Below, piece after piece: positions 1 to 8,015 of a stretch of 64,000 nt of DNA. The translations under genes and the position numbers were made by a program. Under the pieces are notes generated by a model. That model ran no database searches, had not been told where the DNA came from, and was given only the letters and a program-made list of their open reading frames with translations. This DNA comes from Porphyromonas sp. oral taxon 278 str. W7784. GTDB taxonomy: Bacteria; Bacteroidota; Bacteroidia; Bacteroidales; Porphyromonadaceae. The first letter of the stretch is position 1; each line of letters opens with the position of its first letter. Location: NCBI RefSeq assembly GCF_000467855.2, contig NZ_KI259221.1, forward strand, positions 124,108 through 188,107, read 5' to 3'.

Positions 1-5
1 CTTTG

Positions 6-90
6 CGGAGAGAGAGGGATTCGAACCCCCGGTACCTTGCGGTACAACGGATTTCGAGACCGCCACATTCGACCACTCTGCCATCTCTCC
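6..90 (-). tRNA. tRNA-Ser (anticodon CGA)
   Basis: The minus strand folds as a class II tRNA. The acceptor GGAGAGA pairs with TCTCTCC, the anticodon loop CTCGAAA gives anticodon CGA, and a long variable arm (GTACC-GCAA-GGTAC) typical of serine tRNAs precedes the TTCGAAT T-loop. CCA is not encoded. The anticodon stem has an apparent U-U mismatch next to the loop. A promoter lies about 50 bases upstream. Confidence 0.93.
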
Positions 91-141
91 GTTGGTCTAG
101 CTTCATGAAGCTTGGGTAATACCTTTGCCTTGAAACTGGTG

Positions 142-172
142 CAAAGATAGTGCTTTTCACCCAATACACCAA
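142..172 (-). promoter_or_regulatory. Predicted promoter of tRNA-Ser
   Basis: On the minus strand TTGG (169-172) is followed after 19 bases by TATCTTTG (142-149). This matches the Bacteroidota vegetative promoter (TTTG-like -33 box, TAnnTTTG -7 box). It would give a leader of about 45 bases before the tRNA. Confidence 0.6.
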
Positions 173-286
173 GTAGGGATGGGGTGCTTCTCTATATGAT
201 ACTTTCTAATGTCTTGCATTTAGGAGTTGTCTTATGGGATTACTTTTAGTAGAGGAGATAGAAGGCTGTTCTGGTAGATCTGTGGT

Positions 287-370
287 GATCTATCATGGGG
301 TATCGAAGTAACCCATCATAGGTCACAGGAGGAACCCATGATGGGTCGTAAATGGGGGATCCATGATAGA
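287..370. repeat. Degenerate palindrome array (locus A)
   Basis: Four decayed units resembling ACCCAT-NN-ATGGGT are centred near 293.5, 317.5, 340 and 365.5. The overall 24-bp phase is kept (317.5 to 365.5 is 48), but one unit has lost a central base. The best unit is ACCCATGATGGGT at 334-346. It belongs to the same family as the arrays at 26740, 48681 and 58968. The rest of the 450-base gap between tRNA-Ser and the TIR-like gene shows only the tRNA promoter and a hairpin near 520. Confidence 0.55.
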
Positions 371-510
371 GGCTACTAGGGGCCCTGCTATAGTGATTTT
401 CTGAGCCTTCTCCAAGCGTCTGTCGAATGCGGATGTACTTATTCCTAGAGTGCTATATAGGAATACGACGAAAGCTATATAGCTTTTGCTGGGATGCTTT
501 GCTTGGGGCG

Positions 511-534
511 CCTCGTTCCCTCAGGAGAACGAGG
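511..534 (-). terminator. Hairpin downstream of the TIR-like gene
   Basis: CCTCGTTC and GAACGAGG form an 8-bp stem with an 8-base loop, 10 bases beyond the stop codon of the minus-strand gene. No clear T-run follows, so it may be a 3' stabilising hairpin and not a true terminator. Confidence 0.4.
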
Positions 535-543
535 AGACTACCT

Positions 544-1368
544 CTATATCTTGTTCAGATCTACGTCATAGCCACTCTTTTTCATTTCCTTGGCGACGGC
601 TAACTTCCAACCATCCCCTTCATCCATCTTAATGTAGACGACACCTGAGATATCATTGGGCGTCTCAATATCGCCTTTGAGGAGGGCACAGACATTCTCC
701 CGCCCAATTTTCCCCATGAGATAGCCGTGTTCGAAGACTACATTCTGTCTTGCCCGAGGCTTCAGCTCGTCTTTCTTCTCTTGAGATGCGCCCAAGTCGC
801 AAGGAGTATAGAGCACAATGCCAAAGCCGACATTGGTGTACTCTTCGATCTTCTCAATGATGGTATTCCCTGCATTTGCTTGCTCATGCAGGATAATTGC
901 CTCAAGACCCAATTTCTCTATGAACCTAGCAACCGCTTGCTTTGCCTCTCCATCATGCCCATGCACGATGAAGACTTTTGATTTATCCATAGGGGCCTTA
1001 GATTTCTCCGCTGTTGGTACTTCTGATTTAGACGTAGCTTCCTTAAGAAGACTTTGGCACTCCTTGAGTATCTCTCCAGTAATGTTATTAAAGTATTCAG
1101 ATCTCGCAAGTATATCTGATCTGAAAACGGGATACCTTGATCGTTGTTTTCTTAGTTTAACATATTCCTCATATGAGATTTCTGATTTCATGATGAGGAT
1201 ACGCTCTACTTTCGTCCCTCTAAGGAGATATCCATCAAAGTAAAACTGATCGCCTTTAAGATAAGGTAGAATTACATCTTCTTTGAGTTCCGATAGATCA
1301 GTCTTATCTAGCTCAAAGCACTGAGCTCTGGGATCATCGCTCTCAATGTAAACGTGATAGTATGGCAT
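544..1368 (-). CDS. TIR-like nucleotide-binding protein with uncharacterised N-terminal domain
   Basis: This 274-residue protein has two parts. Residues 132-270 match the TIR-like family often annotated as predicted nucleotide-binding proteins (PF10137 type). The strand is VFIVHGHDG (132-140), followed by NAGNTIIEK (165-173) and RARQNVVFEHG (205-215). Members of this fold are NAD-cleaving effectors in several anti-phage systems; activity here is inferred. Residues 1-105 form a separate domain with a YFDGYLLRGTKVERILI segment that I cannot assign, joined by a Ser/Lys-rich linker (about 108-130). The start is the ATG at 1366-1368. By hand count, GC in 1021-1200 is about 35%, against about 50% in sampled mnmE sequence next door, which suggests recent acquisition. 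No partner cyclase, Argonaute or other defence gene lies beside it; neighbours are tRNA-Ser and mnmE. It may act alone or be an orphan. Confidence 0.8.
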   Translation of the reverse strand: MPYYHVYIESDDPRAQCFELDKTDLSELKEDVILPYLKGDQFYFDGYLLRGTKVERILIMKSEISYEEYVKLRKQRSRYPVFRSDILARSEYFNNITGEILKECQSLLKEATSKSEVPTAEKSKAPMDKSKVFIVHGHDGEAKQAVARFIEKLGLEAIILHEQANAGNTIIEKIEEYTNVGFGIVLYTPCDLGASQEKKDELKPRARQNVVFEHGYLMGKIGRENVCALLKGDIETPNDISGVVYIKMDEGDGWKLAVAKEMKKSGYDVDLNKI

Positions 1369-1448
1369 AAGCTCTTATCTTATTTGGGGGTAATTATAGG
1401 AGAAACAGATACAAGGATAGGGCGAAGTGAAGTACTGCAAGAGGCGAC

Positions 1449-2873
1449 TTACTTGCCGATGCAGAAGTGGGCGAAGATATTGTGGAGGATGGAGTCGCTG
1501 GTGATCTCGCTACCGGTGACTTCTCCGATGGACGTGATCGCCCGACGAAGATCGGGTGTCAAGAGGTCCGTGGAGAGACCATCCATTAGACCCTGACGAA
1601 CAAGTCGTAGCCCTGTGAGCGCTTCCTTCAGAAGGGCGTGATGGCGAGCATTGCTGACGACGAGGTCAGATGGCGTGAGGTGGGGGAGAGCTAGCGAATC
1701 AATAAGCGCCTTGCGTAAGCCTTCGAGCCCTGTCTGTGCCCGTGCGGAGATGGGAAGGAGCGATGTTTCAGAAGGGAGTGACTTGAAGAATGGAGAGCTC
1801 GTGATGAGTGTGTCGAGCGCTTCTTCCCCGATGAGGTCGGTCTTGTTGAGTAGGACGAGGAGGGGCTTCTCCGCTAGGTGGGGGAGTACTTCGCTGAGAG
1901 AATCGAGGTAACTGCCCTCTCCGAGGCGAGTCACATCGACCACGAGGAGCACGATGTGGGCAGAAGCGATCTTGCTGTAGCTTCGTTCGATGCCCAGCGC
2001 TTCGATGGCGTCCGAAGTCGTACGCAGTCCGGCCGTGTCGATGAAGCGGAAGAGTATTCCCTCGATATTCAGTACATCTTCGATCGTATCACGGGTCGTC
2101 CCATGGATATCACTTACGATCGCACGCTCTTCACCAAGCAGGGCGTTGAGCAGAGTACTCTTACCGACGTTGGTCGCTCCTGCGATCGCCACGGGGATAC
2201 CCTTCTTGATCGCATTACCGAGACGGAAGCTGTCGGTGAGTTGTTCGATCTTGCTGGTCAGTTCGTCAAGTAAGCTGAGTAGCTGTGTGCGGTCGGCGAA
2301 GTTCACATCTTCTTCACTGAAGTCTAGCTCTAGCTCCATCAGCGAGGTGAGGTGAATGAGACGCTCCCGAAGCGAACGGAATTCAGCACTATAGCCCCCC
2401 TTCATCTGCGTGAGCGCCATGCGGTGTTGTGCTTCCGACTCTGAGGCGATGAGATCGGCCACAGCCTCTGCTCGGCTGAGATCCATCTTGCCATTGAGGT
2501 AGGCCCGACGGGTATATTCGCCCGGAGCTGCCATATGACAGCCCTGATCTGTGAGTGCCTCCAGCAGTGCCTGCTGGATGAAGAGCGAGCCGTGACAGGA
2601 GAGCTCGACGACATCTTCGCCAGTGTAGGAGCCAGGAGAGCGGAAGCAGGTGACCAGTCCTTCGTCGATGACCTTCCCTTCATGCTGAAAGTGCCCGAAG
2701 TAGGCCGTCCGATCCTTGGCCCGCTCCAGGGTACGAAGCTCTCGAGAGTGGAAGATCTGATCGACGATACCGATAGCTTCGCTCCCCGATACACGGATGA
2801 CGGCGATGCCTCCACTACCGGGAGCTGTGGCTACGGCACATATCGTGTCGCTACTGTACGGGATATGCTGCAT
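1449..2873 (-). CDS. mnmE: tRNA uridine-34 modification GTPase MnmE
   Basis: With MnmG, MnmE installs the carboxymethylaminomethyl group on wobble uridine 34 of certain tRNAs, in the cytoplasm. The 474-residue length is normal. An N-terminal tetrahydrofolate-binding domain (1-120) is followed by a helical domain with an inserted G domain. The P-loop reads GATNVGKST (232-240), where the family usually has Pro before Asn. Switch GTTRDT (258-263), DTAGLR (279-284) and NKTD (about 343) follow. The protein ends in the catalytic FCIGK motif (470-474). It is the last gene of the minus-strand run that begins at 7473, 48 bases after udk. Confidence 0.97.
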   Translation of the reverse strand: MQHIPYSSDTICAVATAPGSGGIAVIRVSGSEAIGIVDQIFHSRELRTLERAKDRTAYFGHFQHEGKVIDEGLVTCFRSPGSYTGEDVVELSCHGSLFIQQALLEALTDQGCHMAAPGEYTRRAYLNGKMDLSRAEAVADLIASESEAQHRMALTQMKGGYSAEFRSLRERLIHLTSLMELELDFSEEDVNFADRTQLLSLLDELTSKIEQLTDSFRLGNAIKKGIPVAIAGATNVGKSTLLNALLGEERAIVSDIHGTTRDTIEDVLNIEGILFRFIDTAGLRTTSDAIEALGIERSYSKIASAHIVLLVVDVTRLGEGSYLDSLSEVLPHLAEKPLLVLLNKTDLIGEEALDTLITSSPFFKSLPSETSLLPISARAQTGLEGLRKALIDSLALPHLTPSDLVVSNARHHALLKEALTGLRLVRQGLMDGLSTDLLTPDLRRAITSIGEVTGSEITSDSILHNIFAHFCIGK

Positions 2874-2921
2874 GAATGGTATTGAAGCGATGAAGCTAAT
2901 TACAGGAGAAGGCGAAGGAAA

Positions 2922-3554
2922 TTACCGTAAGATCGAATGGATGTTCTCCACAAGGAGCGAGAGGGCAACGGGATTCATCCCACCCTCTGGAATGATGATG
3001 TCGGCGTAGCGCTTCGAAGGCTCGACGAAGTCACGATGCATCGGCTTGACGGTAGAAAAATATTGCTTCAGTACGGAGCTCATGTCTCGGCCACGCTCCT
3101 GGACATCACGCACGAGACGACGTGCCAGACGTACGTCATCATCCGTATCGACGAAGACCTTCACGTCCATGAGTTCACGAAGTTCCTTGTTCTCGAGGAT
3201 CAAGATACCATCGAGGATGATCACCTTGGCAGGATGAACGAGCACGGTCTGTGGGAGACGATTGTGGTCGGTGAAGGAATAGACGGGGCGCTGAATGGTC
3301 TTCCCCTGCTTGAGCTGACGGATATGCTCGATCATCATATCGGTGTCGAACGAGTGCGGATGGTCGTAGTTGAGCTTGGCACGCTCTTCTAGACTGAGCT
3401 CATCATGCGCCTTGTAGTAGAAGTCGTGACAGAGAGTAGTGACGTGCTCTTCTACAAAAGCTTCCTGGAGCTTGCGAACGAGCGTAGACTTACCAGAGGC
3501 TGAGCCCCCAGCTACTCCGATGATCGTCGTGGATGTGCTATTTGCTTGATTCAT
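2922..3554 (-). CDS. udk: Uridine kinase
   Basis: It phosphorylates uridine and cytidine to UMP and CMP in pyrimidine salvage. The protein has 210 residues, the usual size. The P-loop GGSASGKST (16-24) and the following CHDFYYKAHDEL and NYDHPHSFD segments are typical of the family. Near the middle, VIILDGILIL carries the Walker B-like strand. It sits in the minus-strand run with 30 bases to the serine hydrolase upstream and 48 bases to mnmE downstream, so it is probably co-transcribed. Confidence 0.95.
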   Translation of the reverse strand: MNQANSTSTTIIGVAGGSASGKSTLVRKLQEAFVEEHVTTLCHDFYYKAHDELSLEERAKLNYDHPHSFDTDMMIEHIRQLKQGKTIQRPVYSFTDHNRLPQTVLVHPAKVIILDGILILENKELRELMDVKVFVDTDDDVRLARRLVRDVQERGRDMSSVLKQYFSTVKPMHRDFVEPSKRYADIIIPEGGMNPVALSLLVENIHSILR

Positions 3555-3584
3555 TGCTGTAGCTTGATGGATGAATGCTTGTGA

Positions 3585-4988
3585 TTATCTAGGCGTGGTT
3601 GCTCCGATAGCTTCGTAGACGAGGTCCTGAAGACGCTGGCGGAGTCGCTCACGGATGAGGGTCGTATTCTGACGAGAGGGGTAGGTGCGATTGGAGAGGA
3701 AGACGAAGACGAGGTCGTACTCGGGGTCGACCCAGAAGCATGTCCCGGTGAAGCCAAGATGACCGTAGGTGCGGGATGATGCGTAGATCCCCGTCGGACC
3801 ACCTGTAGAGCGGGGCTTGTCGAAGCCTAATGCTCTGATGCCTCCAGCGCCATTGGTCTCGGTGAAGAGGCGAACGGTAGCGGTAGGTATTACTTGCTTC
3901 TCGCCCCATGCTCCGTGCTGGAGGAGGAGCTGACAGACCTTAGCCAGTTCGCTAGCAGAGCCGAAGAGCCCGGCATTACCAGAGACACCGCCGAGGCAGG
4001 CTGCAGCCTCGTCGTCGACGGTACCACGTAGGATCTCACGCCGGAGGAAATTGTCCTGCTGGGAGGGGGCAATGGCATGGGGCTTCACGCCATGCTCGAG
4101 GGGATTGAAGTAGAGACGAGCCCGTATGGGCTTGTAGATGCGCTCCTGGACATAGCGATCAAGGGGCTCTCCTGTGACACGCTCGATGACCTGCTGTAGG
4201 AGGATAAAGTTGAGATCACTATAGCGGTAGGCCTTGTTTGATGAGACTCGAGCTAGGAGGATGCGCTCCATCATTCGGTCTTTGAAGGAAGGAGCGAGGT
4301 ATTTCTTCTGTCCGAAGCGCAGGGTATGCTGTTCGGTGGGCTTGTCCGAGATATATTCCTCACGGAAGCTGAAGTTCGGATTGCCCCAAGCTTTCCCGAC
4401 AAGGGGGACGCCACCAGCGAAGTACTTGTAGCGGATCAATGAACCCTCGTAGCTCGATTCGTCGATGAGATCGGTGTAGAAATTGATCCCAGCGGGAAGA
4501 CCTGACTGATGGTGCAGGAGCTGTCTCAGTGTCACCATCCCCAGCAGTGACTCCTTCGTCTCGGGGAGATAGCTAAGTAGGGGAGCGTCGAGCTTCACCT
4601 TGCCCTCGGCTACTAGGAGCATCAGAGCGGGAGTGGTCGCAGCGGCCTTGGTGACAGAGGCTAGATCGTAGAGGGTATGTGTTGTCACGGGTTCGCTCTT
4701 AGCGCCTGTGAGCGAGGTGAGTGTCCCGAAAGCTTTGTCGTAGATGACTTCTCCCCGGTAGAAGGCAAATAGCTGACACCCAGGGTAAGCACCTTGTGTG
4801 ATGCCCCATTTAGCGAGACTATCGATCCGAAGGAGCGCTGACTTGGGGATCGAGTCTGGTGATAGTAGGTGGGGAACAGGCGTCTGGATCTCCTCCTGCT
4901 GGAGGCTATCGGGCTGGAGCTGAGCCCTGACGGATAGCTGACCGAGGGTAAGTGAGACGAGGAGTGTAACGAGACTACGGGAGCGCAT
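3585..4988 (-). CDS. Secreted serine hydrolase, class C beta-lactamase fold
   Basis: A 467-residue periplasmic hydrolase. I take the start at 4988 because it gives a clean signal peptide (MRSRSLVTLLVSLTLGQLSVRAQ) and leaves 13 bases after the GH3 gene; an in-frame start at 5066 would overlap that gene. Active-site motifs are SVTK (Ser111, Lys114), YSD in YRYSDLN, and HLGFTGT near the C-terminus, as in the beta-lactamase/AmiE/D-aminopeptidase group (PF00144). In some Bacteroidota this domain is fused behind a GH3 domain; here the two are separate adjacent genes. A peptidoglycan-fragment amidase or esterase role is inferred from this pairing. True beta-lactamase activity is less likely. Confidence 0.85.
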   Translation of the reverse strand: MRSRSLVTLLVSLTLGQLSVRAQLQPDSLQQEEIQTPVPHLLSPDSIPKSALLRIDSLAKWGITQGAYPGCQLFAFYRGEVIYDKAFGTLTSLTGAKSEPVTTHTLYDLASVTKAAATTPALMLLVAEGKVKLDAPLLSYLPETKESLLGMVTLRQLLHHQSGLPAGINFYTDLIDESSYEGSLIRYKYFAGGVPLVGKAWGNPNFSFREEYISDKPTEQHTLRFGQKKYLAPSFKDRMMERILLARVSSNKAYRYSDLNFILLQQVIERVTGEPLDRYVQERIYKPIRARLYFNPLEHGVKPHAIAPSQQDNFLRREILRGTVDDEAAACLGGVSGNAGLFGSASELAKVCQLLLQHGAWGEKQVIPTATVRLFTETNGAGGIRALGFDKPRSTGGPTGIYASSRTYGHLGFTGTCFWVDPEYDLVFVFLSNRTYPSRQNTTLIRERLRQRLQDLVYEAIGATTPR

Positions 4989-5001
4989 GGACGAGAGGAG
5001 A

Positions 5002-6333
5002 TTAGCGACGAGCCTTAGATGGATTGGTGGTCTGTATAGCCGTGGTCTTAGCTGTCGGGTCAGCACCTTCGCCAGTGGCCGTAGAGACCTGCCAGAGTCG
5101 TGTGCGTAGAGCCTCTTCTTCCTTAGTCCAGATGAGCTCCTTTACGTCAGCGGGGCTGGCTTCTTTCGCTTTCTTCTTGATGATCAGGGCGAACTTGAAG
5201 GCAAGTATACGACGGCACTTCTCCTCTACCGAAGCAAGGCTGACCTCACCACGGCGGATCGCTTGGAGGATATCCTTACGAGCCTGCTGCGGTTGCGATG
5301 GACCGAGGAGCACATCATTACCCGCCTTGAGTGCTTCGACGGCCACGGAGCTCCCTCCGCTCACTTGAGCGCCTCGCATCTCTAGGGCATCGGTGAAGAC
5401 AAGTCCTCGGAATCCGAGCTCACGGCGAAGAAGATCCGCCGTGATTCGTTCGCTGAGCGAGGCCGCTTTACCTGTAGCGTCGTAGGCGGGTACACGTAGA
5501 TGCGCTGTCATCACACCGCCAAGTCCTGCGTCTCGATAGCTTCGGAAGGGGTAGAGCTCGACACGATCCATCCGTTCTCTTGTTGCAGAGACGGTCGGCA
5601 GTGTCTTATGCGAGTCCTCGGATGTATCGCCATGACCAGGGAAATGCTTCGCTACCGAGAGCACACCTCCCAGCTCAAGCCCCTCGCCATAAGCCACAGC
5701 GCACTCGGCGACACGCTGAGGAGTATCGCCGAAGCTACGGGTACCGATGACAGGATTCTTAGGATTGATGTTGACGTCTACTACGGGGGCGAAGTTGATA
5801 TGTATGCCCATCAGCTGGCATTGGCGTGCCACTTCAGCGCCATAGGCCTTGATGAGGTCTAGATCTTGGTAGTTACCCAGTCCCTTATTTCGTGGATAGC
5901 GGGGAGCGTCCTTCAGTCTCATGTAGAGTCCCCATTCGCCATCCAGGGCGATGAGTAGAGGTACTTGGCTCTCCTGCTGTAGGCTGATCGTCAGCTCCCG
6001 CTGGTCAGCGAGCAGTCCCTTCTGAAAGAGTATGCCACCCCATTGCTCCTGCTTCATGCGCCGAATGAGGGCAGTCTTGTCCTCGGGCTTAGGATAGATG
6101 ATCGGCATGATGAGCTGTCCGACCCGAGCCTCTAGGTCAAGCGACTGGTAGACACTATCTACCCAGCGGTTCATCTCGGCTTGGTTGATCCCCCTGAATA
6201 TGATGAGTTCGTCGGCCTGCTTAGCCCTCGGCGTCGTGATCTTCGCTTGGGGCGAGGTGTAGGCATCGAAGGTGAGACCACAGCTGAGCATGAGTCCGAG
6301 GAGCGTGCGGTATAGGGTGGGGCGAGCTATCAT
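5002..6333 (-). CDS. GH3 beta-N-acetylhexosaminidase, NagZ-like
   Basis: The 443-residue protein contains a single GH3 N-terminal TIM barrel, the NagZ architecture, and lacks the second GH3 domain of beta-glucosidases. KHFPGHGDT (229-237) followed by DSH (240-242) is the NagZ-type acid/base loop, and Asp315 in VFTDALEM is the likely nucleophile. It should remove N-acetylglucosamine from muropeptides. A hydrophobic N-terminus (about 5-25) points to export. It lies 13 bases before the serine hydrolase and 26 bases after the GtrA gene. With NamZ at 59162 it may take part in peptidoglycan recovery. Confidence 0.9.
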   Translation of the reverse strand: MIARPTLYRTLLGLMLSCGLTFDAYTSPQAKITTPRAKQADELIIFRGINQAEMNRWVDSVYQSLDLEARVGQLIMPIIYPKPEDKTALIRRMKQEQWGGILFQKGLLADQRELTISLQQESQVPLLIALDGEWGLYMRLKDAPRYPRNKGLGNYQDLDLIKAYGAEVARQCQLMGIHINFAPVVDVNINPKNPVIGTRSFGDTPQRVAECAVAYGEGLELGGVLSVAKHFPGHGDTSEDSHKTLPTVSATRERMDRVELYPFRSYRDAGLGGVMTAHLRVPAYDATGKAASLSERITADLLRRELGFRGLVFTDALEMRGAQVSGGSSVAVEALKAGNDVLLGPSQPQQARKDILQAIRRGEVSLASVEEKCRRILAFKFALIIKKKAKEASPADVKELIWTKEEEALRTRLWQVSTATGEGADPTAKTTAIQTTNPSKARR

Positions 6334-6359
6334 GAGGGTGATGGGGAGATGAGTAGTCG

Positions 6360-6785
6360 TTAGGATTTGGCCTTGCGGAAGACCCAGAAGCGCTGTAGGG
6401 TATAGTTGAAGAGGACGGACACGAAGAGATCGCTGATGAGCTTACCGATCTTGTAGTCGATACCGAGTCCGTGCTCTAGTGCATACGTGCCAAGGTACTT
6501 GAGTAAGATGCTACCTGTGACGGTCGCTGCGAACTTCAGGAGCTGCATCTTCAGCCCATGGCGGTAGGCATGCTGCTTATCTCGGAAGGTCCAATAGCGA
6601 TTGAGCGAGAAGTTGATGATAGCACCGACGACTCCGCCACAGGCTACAGCCCAGAAGAGATCCCAGTGGAAGACCTCGACTGAGAGGACCATCAGACCGT
6701 AGTCTACTACGGATCCAGCCCCAGCCGATATCTGGGCTTGGGAAAAGTTGAGGATGAGCCGGCGAAGACGCTGGAGCAAGGACAT
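6360..6785 (-). CDS. GtrA family membrane protein
   Basis: A 141-residue inner-membrane protein with four predicted transmembrane segments. The segment INFSLNRYWTF and the later FNYTLQRFWVF are the paired family signatures (PF04138). GtrA-type proteins are thought to move polyprenyl-linked sugars across the membrane. It is placed between a CDP-alcohol phosphatidyltransferase (7-base gap) and the GH3 gene (26-base gap). A role in cell-surface glycan or glycolipid assembly is inferred; the substrate is unknown. Confidence 0.88.
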   Translation of the reverse strand: MSLLQRLRRLILNFSQAQISAGAGSVVDYGLMVLSVEVFHWDLFWAVACGGVVGAIINFSLNRYWTFRDKQHAYRHGLKMQLLKFAATVTGSILLKYLGTYALEHGLGIDYKIGKLISDLFVSVLFNYTLQRFWVFRKAKS

Positions 6786-6792
6786 GGGTGCT

Positions 6793-7473
6793 CTAGGAAG
6801 CTTGTTGCTGCTGGTTGCGTAGAGCTATGTCACGCTCATCAGCAAGAGCTAGGAGCTGACGGAAGTCGGAGATGAAGGAGAAGAGCAGTACGATCGATAC
6901 TGCAAGACCGATCCAGTGGATGCTCCCAGGGATGAAGAAGTCCATGCAGAAGAGGATGGCCAGGATGATACGTACTTCCGTGGGTCCGAGTAGGCCCGAG
7001 TCGATGGAGTACTTATCTGTCACCTTGTAGCGTAGCTGTGAGATGATCATCTCTGCTCCGTAGAGCACGACGAAGATGAAGCCAATGATCTTCCACTCTG
7101 GCTGAACGTAGGTGTAGTATCCCAGTCCAATGGCGATGATTCCTATCCAGTCTACGACGATATCTAGGCAAAATCCGAACCATTTGCGTGGCTTCTTACG
7201 GTAGTATGCTAGGCGTCCGTCCAGCGAGTCTCCGAACCAGTTGATGAAGAATGCTAGGGGAGTGAGCAGTAGCCACCATGATCCGTAGACCGAGGCGACA
7301 CACATGAGGAGCGCAACTAGCAGGTTACCCGCAAGCCCAAGAGAGGTGAGCATATTCGAAGTCACCCATCGGGGGATCCGCTCTACTAGATAAGCGATGA
7401 GGGCGATCTCTTGATCGTGGAGGATATTCGTTCGCTTGCGATCTTGGCTTATCGCCTTCTTAGTGTCAGACAT
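6793..7473 (-). CDS. CDP-alcohol phosphatidyltransferase family protein
   Basis: A 226-residue inner-membrane enzyme with about six hydrophobic segments. The CDP-alcohol signature D-x2-DG-x2-AR-x8/9-G-x3-D-x3-D is present from DSLDGRLAYY to GFCLDIVVD. All four Asp residues are kept, but the usual AR reads AY. The family transfers a phosphoalcohol from a CDP-activated lipid or alcohol. The substrate cannot be read from the sequence; phosphatidylinositol-type or CDP-archaeol-like members are alternatives. It is the first gene of the run that leads to mnmE. A TAACTTTG box lies about 120 bases upstream of its ATG. Confidence 0.85.
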   Translation of the reverse strand: MSDTKKAISQDRKRTNILHDQEIALIAYLVERIPRWVTSNMLTSLGLAGNLLVALLMCVASVYGSWWLLLTPLAFFINWFGDSLDGRLAYYRKKPRKWFGFCLDIVVDWIGIIAIGLGYYTYVQPEWKIIGFIFVVLYGAEMIISQLRYKVTDKYSIDSGLLGPTEVRIILAILFCMDFFIPGSIHWIGLAVSIVLLFSFISDFRQLLALADERDIALRNQQQQAS

Positions 7474-7593
7474 AACCGTAATTCTATGAGCTGGAGCGCT
7501 AAGGCTCAGCTACCTATTCAGTGGAGGATAGGGTGGGGTGCGTATGATGAAGACGCCTCCTACCTGAGGGCCAACTCTCGATGTCCCTATCCA

Positions 7594-7601
7594 CAAAGTT
7601 A
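7594..7601 (-). promoter_or_regulatory. Predicted -7 box upstream of the 7473 gene run
   Basis: TAACTTTG on the minus strand matches TAnnTTTG. No clear -33 box is visible at the usual distance. The leader to the phosphatidyltransferase start would be about 115 bases. Confidence 0.4.
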
Positions 7602-7729
7602 ACCCTTATTTTCATACCATGGTTTCCTCTCGGAGAGGCAGGTATTCTTGCGGAGTATCGTCGCCGTATCTCATAGTAAAAGCTGGAGAACTATCGCTAT
7701 CCTAGAACGCTCATCACAGACAAAAGGGT

Positions 7730-7757
7730 ATAAAAAAAGGAGCGACTAGCGCTCCTT
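7730..7757 (-). terminator. Rho-independent terminator of the tRNA-Val/tRNA-Gln transcript
   Basis: On the minus strand AAGGAGCG, a 5-base loop and CGCTCCTT are followed directly by a run of seven T. It lies 5 bases beyond tRNA-Gln. Confidence 0.85.
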
Positions 7758-7761
7758 CTTG

Positions 7762-7832
7762 TTGTCTCATAAGGACTCGAACCTTAACAAACAGGACCAG
7801 AATCTGTTGTGCTACCATTACACCATGAGACA
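7762..7832 (-). tRNA. tRNA-Gln (anticodon CTG)
   Basis: Acceptor TGTCTCA pairs with TGAGACA. The anticodon loop TTCTGGT gives CTG, and the T-loop TTCGAGT is present. CCA is not encoded. It lies 7 bases after tRNA-Val in the same transcript. Confidence 0.93.
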
Positions 7833-7839
7833 ATTTCGG

Positions 7840-7914
7840 TGAACCTTGGCGGACTCGAACCGCCGACCCCTACCCTGTCAAGGTAGTGCTCTAAACCAAC
7901 TGAGCTAAAGATTC
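7840..7914 (-). tRNA. tRNA-Val (anticodon GAC)
   Basis: Acceptor GAATCTT pairs with AAGGTTC. Anticodon stem CTACC/GGTAG encloses TTGACAG, giving anticodon GAC (Val). The T-loop TTCGAGT is present and CCA is not encoded. I considered Asp (GTC), but the loop register supports GAC. Confidence 0.93.
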
Positions 7915-7932
7915 ATGTCGTTTTTGACACTG

Positions 7933-7963
7933 CAAAGGTAAGCATTTATTCTGATTCACCAAA
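7933..7963 (-). promoter_or_regulatory. Predicted promoter of tRNA-Val/tRNA-Gln
   Basis: TTTG (7960-7963) and TACCTTTG (7933-7940) on the minus strand are separated by exactly 19 bases. This is the best match to the Bacteroidota promoter consensus in the window. Transcription would start a few bases before tRNA-Val. Confidence 0.75.
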
Positions 7964-7985
7964 TATCGGTGCGATTCTGGCAAGC

Positions 7986-8015
7986 AAAAATCCCCGTGAC
8001 AAGCCCTCTCGGGGA
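7986..8015 (-). terminator. Rho-independent terminator
   Basis: On the minus strand TCCCCG and CGGGGA enclose a 13-base loop and are followed by TTTTTG. It would end a minus-strand transcript coming from 8016 or above. Confidence 0.65.

Noticed and set aside
818-1243. Long plus-strand open frame antisense to the TIR-like gene
   Set aside because: It is the opposite-strand shadow of a well-supported coding region; similar antisense frames lie over most genes here.
4989-5066. Start of the serine hydrolase at 5066, overlapping the GH3 gene
   Set aside because: The ATG at 4988 gives a proper signal peptide and a 13-base intergenic gap.
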